Assembly: GCA_044221335.1 (NCBI GenBank)
Contig: JBGAPI010000058.1
Location: 1-34,749, forward strand
DNA: 34,749 nt
Reading direction: 5' to 3'
From: JBGAPI01 sp044221335
GTDB taxonomy: Bacteria > Pseudomonadota > Gammaproteobacteria > Xanthomonadales > Ahniellaceae
The notes beneath the pieces were generated by a model that was given only the letters and a program-made list of their open reading frames with translations, ran no database searches and was not told the origin of the DNA. Positions 6,544 through 18,308 of the stretch are shown here, piece by piece (positions within the stretch are counted from its first letter, which is position 1; each line of letters opens with the position of its first letter). Both the position numbers and the translations under genes were made by a program.

Positions 6544-9525
6544 ATGAACCACGGGTTCCGCACCGGAGCGCTGCTGTTGTTGGCGGCCTCGCAGAGCTTC
6601 GCGTCGCCGGCCGCGCAGTGGCGCCAGCCGCTCTACTCCGTCACTCGCCAGGAGGTCCGGAACGCCGGCTTCGTGCTCGGCGCGCCGGACAATGACATCG
6701 CACTGTCGGCCATTTCGTACGCCTCGCTGCTGGTGGAGCACCGCGACCCCGGCACCCTCGCTCCGATCACCGGCCAGCGCCTGAATCAGGCCAACGTGCG
6801 GGAAACCGACAATTTCGATTTCCGCTGGCGGCCGGTGGTGGCCTGTCCGGATGGCGGTCAGATCGTCGTGGAGAGCGGAGGCGACGGGCTGGTGAAGCTC
6901 GACGCTCAGGGCAAGATCGTCGCCCGGCGGCGAATCGACATCCGCTCCGCAGACGCTGCCCGGCTCGATGCCAGCCGGATCCTGGTCGTGTCCCGCACGG
7001 ATTCGAGCCTGCGCCTGATGGCGGTTGCGACGGCGGACCTGTCGGTCCAGTGGATCCGCAGCCAGCCGCTGCCGATCGAACCGAATGCCAGCCTGGATCG
7101 CCTGGCTGCGCTGGCCAACAGCGACGGCAGCGCCGCACTGGCGACCGTGCGTTTCAGCCCGAACGGCAACTTCAGTGCGGTGGAATACGTCTACTCGCTC
7201 GAGCCGGGAACCGGAACCGTTCGCTGGTCGACCCGGATCGCCGGCGATGCCACCACGCCTTACATCAACGCCGATGCACTGTCCGACTCGTCCTACTTCG
7301 TCTCGCTCGGCGATCGCCCCGACATCGGCACCGGCCCGACCCAACTGCGCCGCTACGCCATGACGGACGGCTCGCCCGGCTGGCAGGCCACCGGCGACTG
7401 TCCACTGACGGCGCTCGAGGCAGACAACTCGCGGGTGTTCGCGGCCGGCACCTGCGGCGCACGCCTTCTGGACGCGTCGACAGGCCAGCCGCTTTGGTCG
7501 AAGCCGATGGACTTGCTGTCCGCGGGGCGTGCGCGCCTGCTCTCCGGCGGTGACGTGCTGCTGAGCGGGCTATCCGCGACGGCCGACAGCCCGACAAGCT
7601 ACGAGCGCGCCTTTCTGCGTCGACTCTCCGCGGCAACCGGCGCCACGGTCTGGCAGTGGGACCATCCGATGGACGCCGACAACTCGTCCATTCGCGACCT
7701 GCGCGTCGCCGCCGGCGGTGTCTATGCGATCACCAACGAGGGCTCGTACAGCCGCCTGATCGATGGCGAGGATCTCTTCCACATCGATGCCGACACCGGC
7801 GGACAGCTGGGCCGCGTCCACCTCGACGATCCCTCGCCGGTGTATGGCAGCACGCGAGTGTTGGACTCCGGCCATGTGCTGCTGTTCGGAAGCTCGGTCG
7901 GGCTCGAGCGCAACGAAGTGGTCGTGCGGAAACTGGCATCGGCCGACGGCACGCCGGACTGGACCGTGGCGCTTTCCGAGGACTACGCGCTGGCGACGGC
8001 GCAGGCGATCCGCTTCGCGGCGCTGTCGCCGGGCGGCGCGCTCGGCGTGTTTGCCGCTTATCCCTATTCGTTCGTGGCAGACAGCTCCGAAGCGCTCGAG
8101 CTCTACGAGGTCGATGTCGCGACCGGCACCCGCCTCTGGCGCAAGCGCTTGACCGCGGGAAGCAATGCCTACCTCGGCGCCAAGGGTCTCACGTACGACA
8201 TCGCCGGCAATCCGGTCATCGCCTACAGCTTCAATCCGAAACCATTCACCTTCGGCGTCGCGTCGCGCACGCTGGCCAAGTACGCGCGACAGGACGGCGC
8301 GGTGCTGTGGTCCCTGGACCTCGGTGCGGCGACCCTGCTCGATGCCATCGCCGCGATCGGCGACGACCTGATGGTGCAGAGCCGTATTAGCTCCGGCGGC
8401 ATCACCATCGGCCGAGTGGAACGCCGCTCCGGTGCCGACGGCAAGGTGATCTGGTCGCACGATCTCGAAGGGAGGTACTTCTCCAGCGCGCAGAGCATCG
8501 TCGCCCCGAACGGCGATGTGCTGGTGGCGACCCCGGTGTCCGACACGGAGTTCTTCGGACGCGGCGCCACGCTCCGGATCGAGCGACTCGACGCCGCTAC
8601 CGGCGCGCCGTTGTGGGCGAAGACCTTCAACGCCCCGCGGAATACCTACGTCCCCTACGGTTGGCTGTACCTCGGAAGCGACGGCGGCCTCTACTCGGGA
8701 TACCCCGGCCGCTACACCGTCAACGTGGCGAATGCGATCGTGACCCAGCGCCTCGATCCGGCAACCGGCGATGTCGTGTGGCGCGACGAGCGCCACTACC
8801 GCAGCGCGCGCGGCGTGACCTACAGCTCCAATCCCGACCTCGGCGCGGATGGCGTGCTGCGGGTGCGCGGCACGTTCGACGGCAGCTGGAGTGCCTACGA
8901 CCTCGAGTTCCAGGCGACCGACGGCCACTATCTTGGCGCCCGCAAGCAGTACGCCTGTCAGTTCTCGCTGTCTCTGATCGACGACGATTGCGGCGGCTTC
9001 TTCCGTCGCGACCGCTACGCCGACGGCTCGCTGTACGGCTCGGGCGTGATCGGCAGCGCGACCGAAGACAGCACCCAGACGGCGGTCCGAACGATCCCCG
9101 CCCTGCCGCTGCGCGGCGAGCTCGAACTCACCCAGAGCAGCGCGCCCACAGCAACGCCGTTCGGAGACGTGTTCCGGCGCGGCTTCACGGCCACCATCAC
9201 CTATCGCGGCACCCCGTCGACCCATCCCTTCTCGCTGCGGCTGCTGAGCGAAGCCGGCGGCGGCATCGACCACTGGACCTGCAGTGCCGCCGGCGCGTCG
9301 AGCTGCGGAACCGCGCAGGGCCAGGGCGAAGTGGTGATCGATGCCGGGCTGGCCGACGGTGACACGGTGACGATCAGCGGTCAGGTCCTGCAGGACACGT
9401 CGAGCACGACCTGGCTGCCCCTGTTCAACGTCGATCCTCCCTATGACGTGGCGCTGGGCTGCATGGCGAACGACAACCTGCAGTCCTCCTGCCAGTTCCC
9501 GATCTTCGATGACAGCTTCGAGTAG
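6544..9525 (+). CDS. Secreted PQQ-like beta-propeller repeat protein with C-terminal IFDDSFE tail
   Basis: 993 residues from the ATG at 6544; an upstream in-frame TTG at 6532 is less likely. A Sec signal peptide covers about 1-21 (GALLLLAASQSFASPAA). The body repeats a PQQ-like blade signature, (A/D)TG-x-x-x-W, at least nine times, for example TGQPLWSK, ATGATVWQW, ATGTRLWRK, DGAVLWSLD, DGKVIWSHD and ATGAPLWAK. It therefore appears to be an extended propeller, perhaps two propellers. An immunoglobulin-like domain follows (about 870-960) with HWTCSAAGASSCG, and the protein ends CQFPIFDDSFE. No PQQ-binding or catalytic residues could be assigned, so a structural or surface role is as likely as an enzymatic one. 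It stands alone, upstream of a convergent gene. Confidence 0.8.
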   Translation: MNHGFRTGALLLLAASQSFASPAAQWRQPLYSVTRQEVRNAGFVLGAPDNDIALSAISYASLLVEHRDPGTLAPITGQRLNQANVRETDNFDFRWRPVVACPDGGQIVVESGGDGLVKLDAQGKIVARRRIDIRSADAARLDASRILVVSRTDSSLRLMAVATADLSVQWIRSQPLPIEPNASLDRLAALANSDGSAALATVRFSPNGNFSAVEYVYSLEPGTGTVRWSTRIAGDATTPYINADALSDSSYFVSLGDRPDIGTGPTQLRRYAMTDGSPGWQATGDCPLTALEADNSRVFAAGTCGARLLDASTGQPLWSKPMDLLSAGRARLLSGGDVLLSGLSATADSPTSYERAFLRRLSAATGATVWQWDHPMDADNSSIRDLRVAAGGVYAITNEGSYSRLIDGEDLFHIDADTGGQLGRVHLDDPSPVYGSTRVLDSGHVLLFGSSVGLERNEVVVRKLASADGTPDWTVALSEDYALATAQAIRFAALSPGGALGVFAAYPYSFVADSSEALELYEVDVATGTRLWRKRLTAGSNAYLGAKGLTYDIAGNPVIAYSFNPKPFTFGVASRTLAKYARQDGAVLWSLDLGAATLLDAIAAIGDDLMVQSRISSGGITIGRVERRSGADGKVIWSHDLEGRYFSSAQSIVAPNGDVLVATPVSDTEFFGRGATLRIERLDAATGAPLWAKTFNAPRNTYVPYGWLYLGSDGGLYSGYPGRYTVNVANAIVTQRLDPATGDVVWRDERHYRSARGVTYSSNPDLGADGVLRVRGTFDGSWSAYDLEFQATDGHYLGARKQYACQFSLSLIDDDCGGFFRRDRYADGSLYGSGVIGSATEDSTQTAVRTIPALPLRGELELTQSSAPTATPFGDVFRRGFTATITYRGTPSTHPFSLRLLSEAGGGIDHWTCSAAGASSCGTAQGQGEVVIDAGLADGDTVTISGQVLQDTSSTTWLPLFNVDPPYDVALGCMANDNLQSSCQFPIFDDSFE

Positions 9526-9568
9526 GGTGCGACTCGGATGCTGAGGGCGGGTACGTTCAGGACGCGCC

Positions 9569-10645
9569 CTACCGGCTGACGCGGTAGATCACTCCCGCGG
9601 TGTCGTCGGCGATCAGCAGCGCGCCATCCGGCATCACCAGCACGTCGGTGGGACGGCCGCTGTAGGTCTCGTCGACCAGCCAGCCGGTGACGAAGGGCTC
9701 GGTACCGACCGCGCGGCCGTCCTTCAGGTGGACGCGGACGACCTGGTCGCCGGACTTCTTCGAACGGTTCCAGGAACCATGCTGGGCGACGAAGATGTCA
9801 CCGCGGTAGTCGGCCGGAAACATCGTGCCGGTGTAGAAGCGCATGCCCAGCGGAGCGACGTGGGCACCGAAGCGGACTTCCGGGCCGACGAAGTCCGAGC
9901 AGGGATGGCGCTTGCCGAACTCGGGATCGGCGATGTCGCCGGCATGGCAATAGGGGAAGCCGAAGCTCGGGTCCTTCGAGGCGACCCGGTTCAGCTCGTC
10001 CGGCGGCAGGTCGTCGCCGAGCATGTCGCGTCCGTTGTCGGTGAACCACAGCGACTGGTCCGCGGGATTCCAGTCGAACCCCACCGAATTGCGGAGGCCG
10101 TGGGCGACGCGCTCCATCGTCTTGCCGTCGGGCGCGATGCGGAACAGTGCGCCGTGGCGCGCATCCGGCTCGCAGACGTTGCAGGGCGCACCGACGTTGG
10201 CATACAGCCATCCGTCCGGCCCGAAGGCGATGAACTTGCCGCCGTGCCAGCGCTCGCCCGGCAGATCGGCATTGAACACGGTGGGTTTCGGCGGCGCGTC
10301 GAGGTGGGCCTCGATCGCGTCCCAGCGCAGGATTCGCGAGGTGGCACTGACGTACAGGGCGCCGTCCTTGAAGGCGACGCCGATCGGCTCGTCGAGAGAC
10401 CCGGCGATGGTCCGCACCCGGGCGGCACGCGTGCCCTCGTAGCTGATGGCGTAGACCGCTCCGGCGCGACTGCCGACGAAGACGGTGCCGTGCGCACCGA
10501 GGGCCATCGCCCGCGCGCTCGGCACCGGGTCGGCGAACACGGCGATCTTGAAGCCTGGCGGAACGTGGAGGGTCGTGAGGTCCGGGGCGGCGGCTTGGGC
10601 CATGCCACAGGACCATGCCGCGACGGCAAGGGTGGTGCGGAGCAT
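9569..10645 (-). CDS. Sorbosone dehydrogenase-like (PQQ-dependent sugar dehydrogenase family) secreted propeller protein
   Basis: 358 residues with a Sec signal peptide (about 1-18, AAWSCGMAQA). The six-bladed sorbosone/glucose dehydrogenase fold is indicated by LHVPPGFKIAVFADPVPSAR, ALGAHGTVFVGSR, HGGKFIAFGPDGWLYANVG, GLRNSVGFDWNP, LWFTDNGRD, PYCHAGDIADPEFGKRHPCS, FVAQHGSWNRSKKSGDQV and SGRPTDVLVMPDGALLIADD. The conserved His and Arg positions of the family's active centre are present. Likely periplasmic oxidation of a sugar or aldose using PQQ; the substrate is unknown. No CxxCH haem site is present. The start is supported by GGGAG shortly upstream of the ATG. It converges with the propeller gene above. 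Confidence 0.87.
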   Translation of the reverse strand: MLRTTLAVAAWSCGMAQAAAPDLTTLHVPPGFKIAVFADPVPSARAMALGAHGTVFVGSRAGAVYAISYEGTRAARVRTIAGSLDEPIGVAFKDGALYVSATSRILRWDAIEAHLDAPPKPTVFNADLPGERWHGGKFIAFGPDGWLYANVGAPCNVCEPDARHGALFRIAPDGKTMERVAHGLRNSVGFDWNPADQSLWFTDNGRDMLGDDLPPDELNRVASKDPSFGFPYCHAGDIADPEFGKRHPCSDFVGPEVRFGAHVAPLGMRFYTGTMFPADYRGDIFVAQHGSWNRSKKSGDQVVRVHLKDGRAVGTEPFVTGWLVDETYSGRPTDVLVMPDGALLIADDTAGVIYRVSR

Positions 10646-10780
10646 GTCCGGCTCCCGACAGGACGGTCGCCGCGAAGTGTAGGGCCCGCGAACTTCGAAG
10701 TGCCGATTCGATTCGGCGACCCCGATCGCGGCTTCCGATCGCGCATCACCGCGGCACGTGCCGCTACCAGCAGGTCTCGC

Positions 10781-11959
10781 CTACGCGCGCAACGCGTCGC
10801 GCGGAAAGCGATGCTCGGTGACCTTCGAACCTTGCCGGGTCGCGATGCGGATGTCGCGCGTGCCAATCGTGATCCTGCCGATCTGACGGGCAAGCTCCCA
10901 CAGGTCGAACACGCCCACGCTCCAGCTGGCGCTGCGCCCCGTCGCGCGGTCCATCGCGTGCAGATGGAAGACCGGCCGCAGCAGACGCAGCAGGTCCTTG
11001 CGCTCGGCCAGGGAATAGCGCAGCTCGACGGTGAGATCCCCCTTCGTCTCGCTCCGATAGACGAACACCGTCCCCAGGTCCTCGGCGTCGAGTTCGGCCG
11101 TCAGCCGGAGGATCTCGGGGCCATCCAGGTGATCGACGAGGGCCAGCTCCGCCAGCGCCTGCCGGCAGGACTCGAGGACGCTTCGCCGGCGGCGTCGGGC
11201 GTCGAGTCGCTTCAGCGCATCGAGGTCCACGACGGCATACGCGTTCTCGCACCAGTCCTCCAGCGCGCTTCGCTCGAATCGGAGGCGATCGGCATCGGGA
11301 CCGACGTTGACATAGATCTCGGAGTAGCCCGGCGTCGCGATCCGCCCCGACAGAGCGCCGGTGAGGAGCTCGGCGACCAGCGCGTCATCCTCGTCGACCC
11401 GGCCGAGCACGTCGCCGGGACACCGGTGGATGCGCACCCTGTTCAACCGATGGGTCAACGGACGGACCCAGCCGCGCCGCGTCGCGTCGAAGCCGCGCGT
11501 CACGGCGGCCATGTGCGCCATCAGCTGGGGCGAAAGGTCGCGTTTCGATCGCGTCGATCCGAGCGCGTCGACTTTGCCGGCGAGGCATTCCTTGACTGCG
11601 GACGTCGCCGCGGTGAGGTCGAAGCGCAGCGCCGGATCGAGCAGGGGAAGTGCACGGGCCATCGCGTCCGGCACGGCGGCGATCAAGAGGCGCATCGCCT
11701 CGACGTCGTCCAGATCGCCGATCGACGGCGCCGGCAACGCGACCAGCAGGTGCTCGGCTCGGCTGCCTCGGTAGCGCCAGGCCGGCTTCGGCAACGCCGC
11801 CTTGCCGGCCCGCGGCGGTACAAACACCACGCCGAGCCAGCGCAGCGCCGGACCGAAATCGCGCTCCGCCAGCACGCGACCGAGAGCGACGGTGGCGCGT
11901 TGCGCCAGCGGATGTTCAACCTGCCGGTTGTAGCTGCCCCACAGGAGATCGACGCGCAT
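10781..11959 (-). CDS. Hypothetical protein, 392 residues, family not recognised
   Basis: Codon use and GC are like the neighbours. A GAGG sequence sits 7 nt before the ATG (11957-11959). There is no signal peptide or membrane segment, so a cytoplasmic location is likely. Residues 1-60 (SYNRQVEHPLAQRATVALGR, RWLGVVFVPPR) and a C-terminal half rich in beta-type stretches (TVFVYRSETKGDLTVELRYS, RITIGTRDIRIATRQG) suggest two domains separated by a basic linker (about 185-265, including DARRRRRS). Only 40 bp separate it from yheS on the same strand, so cotranscription is possible. No motif gives a function. Confidence 0.78.
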   Translation of the reverse strand: MRVDLLWGSYNRQVEHPLAQRATVALGRVLAERDFGPALRWLGVVFVPPRAGKAALPKPAWRYRGSRAEHLLVALPAPSIGDLDDVEAMRLLIAAVPDAMARALPLLDPALRFDLTAATSAVKECLAGKVDALGSTRSKRDLSPQLMAHMAAVTRGFDATRRGWVRPLTHRLNRVRIHRCPGDVLGRVDEDDALVAELLTGALSGRIATPGYSEIYVNVGPDADRLRFERSALEDWCENAYAVVDLDALKRLDARRRRRSVLESCRQALAELALVDHLDGPEILRLTAELDAEDLGTVFVYRSETKGDLTVELRYSLAERKDLLRLLRPVFHLHAMDRATGRSASWSVGVFDLWELARQIGRITIGTRDIRIATRQGSKVTEHRFPRDALRA

Positions 11960-11999
11960 CCCGAATCCTCGATCGACCGATCACGCATTTCCCGCAGGC

Positions 12000-13913
<1,914 letters not shown>

Positions 13914-14004
13914 GGCGGGGCGGATTCTAGGGGCAGAAGGCCGAGGAGGGGCGCGCACGGTTGTCGGCTGCACCGGGCCCTGCGCCGTCGATCGCGGTAC
14001 GGCC

Positions 14005-14022
14005 GGCGCGCCGAGGCGCGCC
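14005..14022. repeat. Tandem GGCGCGCC palindrome
   Basis: GGCGCGCC-GA-GGCGCGCC followed by CTGCCCAC, in the divergent gap between yheS and the small membrane protein gene. The flanking CGCCCTGCCC-type wording resembles the palindromes at 4027-4045 and near 9560. It is an interspersed repeat or structural element with no known role. Confidence 0.4.
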
Positions 14023-14102
14023 CTGCCCACAAGTCACCCTTTATTCACCCCGGACCGTCACCATCTAGTTCCTGCCGGCTGTTCCGGCCGAGGGCCCCGA
14101 CG

Positions 14103-14297
14103 ATGAAATTCCTGCTCTGGCTGATCCTGTTCGTGCTGTGCTGGCCGCTCGCGGTGCTGGCGCTGATCCTGTACCCGCTGGTGTGGCTGGTGTCGCTGCC
14201 GTTCCGGCTGATCGGGATCACCGTCGACGCGGTGTTCGAGCTGCTGCACGCCGTGCTGACGCTGCCGGCGCGCCTGCTCGGCGGCAAGGTGACCTAG
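14103..14297 (+). CDS. Small hydrophobic membrane protein (64 residues)
   Basis: Starts at the ATG at 14103, MKFLLWLILFVLCWPLAVLA, and ends GGKVT. One or two closely spaced hydrophobic helices (about 2-32) are followed by an amphipathic or second helix (LFRLIGITVDAVFELLHAVL-like pattern, about 36-58). No soluble domain. Short proteins of this style recur in proteobacterial genomes without assigned function. The reading frame continues far upstream without a stop, but that part is antisense to yheS and is not protein-like. Confidence 0.7.
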   Translation: MKFLLWLILFVLCWPLAVLALILYPLVWLVSLPFRLIGITVDAVFELLHAVLTLPARLLGGKVT

Positions 14298-14333
14298 GAT
14301 CGTGCGCGGCTCCGACCTGCGGTCGGGGCCGCA

Positions 14334-14621
14334 TCAATGCTCGGGCGCGGAGGGCCGTCGGATCGACAACGGCGCCTGGTCCGGCGTATCGCTCGGGACC
14401 AGGTCCGGGCTGCCCCAGAAAATGCGCTCCGGCTTGCGATCGACGTTCGGATCGTCGAAGCGGACCAGGACGGTGGTCTTCTCGGGCTGGATCTGCACGA
14501 CAGTACCGTCGCGGCCGGTGCTCGGCTGGCGCACCCGCTGTCCGACCTGGAAGCGCCCGTCCTGGGCGTGGGCCGCCACGCCGAACAGCAAGCCCGCGAG
14601 CATCAGCATCCGCACGATCAC
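14334..14621 (-). CDS. Small exported protein with SH3/KOW-like fold features (95 residues)
   Basis: The start is GTG (14619-14621), chosen because a perfect AGGAGG (plus-strand 14628-14633) lies 6 nt upstream. It gives a compact signal peptide, MLMLAGLLFGVAAHA, cleaved before QDGRF. The mature part of about 76 residues contains a small beta-barrel-like pattern (VGQRVRQPSTGRDGTVVQI, TTVLVRFDD) ending in a Pro-rich tail. The pattern FxVGQxV...G...GTVV is KOW/SH3-like. Likely periplasmic. Function is not known. It is convergent with the small membrane protein gene. Confidence 0.65.
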   Translation of the reverse strand: MIVRMLMLAGLLFGVAAHAQDGRFQVGQRVRQPSTGRDGTVVQIQPEKTTVLVRFDDPNVDRKPERIFWGSPDLVPSDTPDQAPLSIRRPSAPEH

Positions 14622-14627
14622 GATCCA

Positions 14628-14633
14628 CCTCCT
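14628..14633 (-). promoter_or_regulatory. Consensus ribosome binding site AGGAGG deciding a GTG start
   Basis: Exact AGGAGG on the minus strand, 6 nt before GTG at 14621. It is the strongest Shine-Dalgarno seen in the window and supports this start over the two ATGs a few codons downstream. Confidence 0.7.
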
Positions 14634-14802
14634 GTCGACGGAAGCGATCGTCCGGCGCGCCGCGGGCAGCGTCAACGGTTGCGGATGAGCATTTCGCAAG
14701 CTTTCGTTCCGGACGGCTGCATTCCCCGACTGCCGGTCGGCGCTTGGTTCCCGACGCCGCCGCCGGCATAATCGCCGACCCCCTGCGCCACGAGGCCTGC
14801 CC

Positions 14803-15240
14803 GTGTTCTCGTCCCGACTGCCCGAGTTCATCGCCAACCACGCCATGCTGGTCGGCGTGTTCGTCGCACTGCTGATCGCGCTGATCAGTCACGAGATCGG
14901 CCAACTGATGCGCGGCTACAAGGCGATCGGCGCGGCGGAACTGACCCAGCTGATCAACCGCCAGGAGGCTCTCGTCGTCGACGTCAGCGCCCCGGCCGAA
15001 TTCGCCGCCGGCCACGTTCCGGGTGCGCGCCACGTGCCGATGACCGCGTTCGATCCGGAGAACAAGGAACTGGCGAAGGCCCACGAGCTGCCGATCGTCG
15101 TCTACTGCAAGAGCGGAACGAACTCGGCCCAGGCTGCCACCCGCCTCGCCAAGGCCGGATTCAAGAAAGTGCACTGGCTGGACGGCGGCATCGACAGCTG
15201 GAAGGCCGCCGAGATGCCCGTGGTGAAGGGAAAGGCCTAG
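14803..15240 (+). CDS. Membrane-anchored rhodanese-like protein
   Basis: 145 residues from a GTG. A single N-terminal transmembrane helix (about 15-30, LVGVFVALLIALISHEIG) is followed by a rhodanese domain (about 40-140) with VDVSAPAEFAAGHVPGARHVP, the active-site loop CKSGTNS (Cys102 catalytic) and the C-terminal WLDGGIDSWKAAEMPV. It transfers sulfane sulfur through Cys102. The domain probably faces the cytoplasm or periplasm depending on topology, which is not determined here. The same type of gene sits ahead of secB/grxC in other gammaproteobacteria, but those genes are not present downstream here. Confidence 0.93.
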   Translation: MFSSRLPEFIANHAMLVGVFVALLIALISHEIGQLMRGYKAIGAAELTQLINRQEALVVDVSAPAEFAAGHVPGARHVPMTAFDPENKELAKAHELPIVVYCKSGTNSAQAATRLAKAGFKKVHWLDGGIDSWKAAEMPVVKGKA

Positions 15241-15275
15241 GGAATCCGCGGCGGCAGAGTCACCGCGGATTTCCC
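15240..15275 (+). terminator. Hairpin abutting the rhodanese stop codon
   Basis: GGGAATCCGCGG pairs with CCGCGGATTTCCC (one bulged base) across an 11-nt loop, starting at the last base of the TAG. There is no T-run after it, so termination strength is uncertain. Confidence 0.5.
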
Positions 15276-15288
15276 GATGAAAAGTGAG

Positions 15289-15530
15289 TCATTCATCGCG
15301 GATGGTTCGGTTTCTTCGCAGCCGGGTTGCCGTCCCGGTGTGGGCGTACCCCGTGTACTTCCAGTACTGCTTCGCGTCGAGATGGAAGTAGGCGGAGCCG
15401 CTCGGTGGTCGCGGTGTCCGCCGCGTAGCGGATCGGCGCCACCGTGTAGCTGAATTCGGCGCGGATCGGATGCAGCGCGGCGCTCGCGAGGCCGCACAGC
15501 AGCAGGGTCGTCGCACGCTCCCGTCGGACG
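15289..15530 (-). pseudogene. Possible frameshifted remnant of a small exported protein
   Basis: One minus-strand frame reads like a signal peptide and mature start (TLLLCGLASAALHPIRA, then EFSYTVAPIRYAADTATTE). At about 15400 the protein-like sequence moves to another frame and continues SAYFHLDAKQYWKYTGYAHT to a stop at 15289. The first frame has no normal start codon in a good position. The join would need one frameshift. It could be a decayed lipoprotein-like gene, a sequencing error, or chance. Confidence 0.28.
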
Positions 15531-15602
15531 CTGCGGATTGCTCAGTCGTGGCGGGGGCGGAGGTCAAGCCTCGCGCCCCTTCATCCTTCCCCCTCGTCCG
15601 AG

Positions 15603-15628
15603 CCTCTCCCCCGCAGGCGGGGGAGAGG
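15603..15628 (-). terminator. 12-bp perfect inverted repeat downstream of the M28 peptidase gene
   Basis: CCTCTCCCCCGC-AG-GCGGGGGAGAGG lies 10 bp past the M28 stop codon. This CTCTCCCCCGCAGGCGGGGGAGAG palindrome type is an interspersed repeat common between xanthomonad genes and can act as a terminator or mRNA end stabiliser. No U-tract is present. Confidence 0.55.
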
Positions 15629-15637
15629 GTCCATCGC

Positions 15638-17947
<2,310 letters not shown>

Positions 17948-18308
17948 CCGTGCAGCTCCAAGAAAGGGCCGTCGCGCGGCCGTGGGCCGGGCGGGACGGA
18001 CCTGCGTGAGTGGGACGGCCGGAGGATTCCGGTCCGTTCATTCGCTACGGGCGGGACGGCGCGGGGCCGTTCGCCTTGGAACACGCACCGGCGCTCGGGC
18101 CGACGAGTGGGCTGCATCACGCGGATGGGTGATGAGAGGACGACGCCGTCGGCGCCGCCACCGTGGATTCCGTGTGCGCAGTGCACTCGTCGCCGGAACG
18201 ACCGGGACGCCCAACGGATTTCGCGTCTTGCAAAAAGGAACCCCGGCCGTGGCCGGGGTTCCAGGGTCTAGCGGCGTGCGACGGAGGCTTGATTCCGCCG
18301 GGCGCGTC
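17948..18308. other. 361-bp intergenic region upstream of the M28 gene
   Basis: It contains the M4 gene's terminator (18231-18262) and the M28 gene's leader. CGGGCGGGACGG occurs twice exactly 60 bp apart (17988-17999 and 18048-18059), a possible regulator site or chance GC repeat. No clear -35/-10 was found and no coding potential is evident. Confidence 0.5.
18231..18262 (-). terminator. Intrinsic terminator of the M4 peptidase gene
   Basis: On the minus strand GGAACCCCGGCC pairs perfectly with GGCCGGGGTTCC across a 2-nt centre and is followed by TTTTTG. This is a textbook stem plus U-tract, 47 bp past the stop. Confidence 0.9.

Larger units (their letters stand above)
15241..15637. other. 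397-bp region without an intact gene
   Basis: It holds the rhodanese hairpin (15240-15275), a possible decayed minus-strand gene (15289-15530) and an interspersed hairpin ahead of the M28 stop (15603-15628). No other coding or regulatory signal was seen. Confidence 0.6.
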
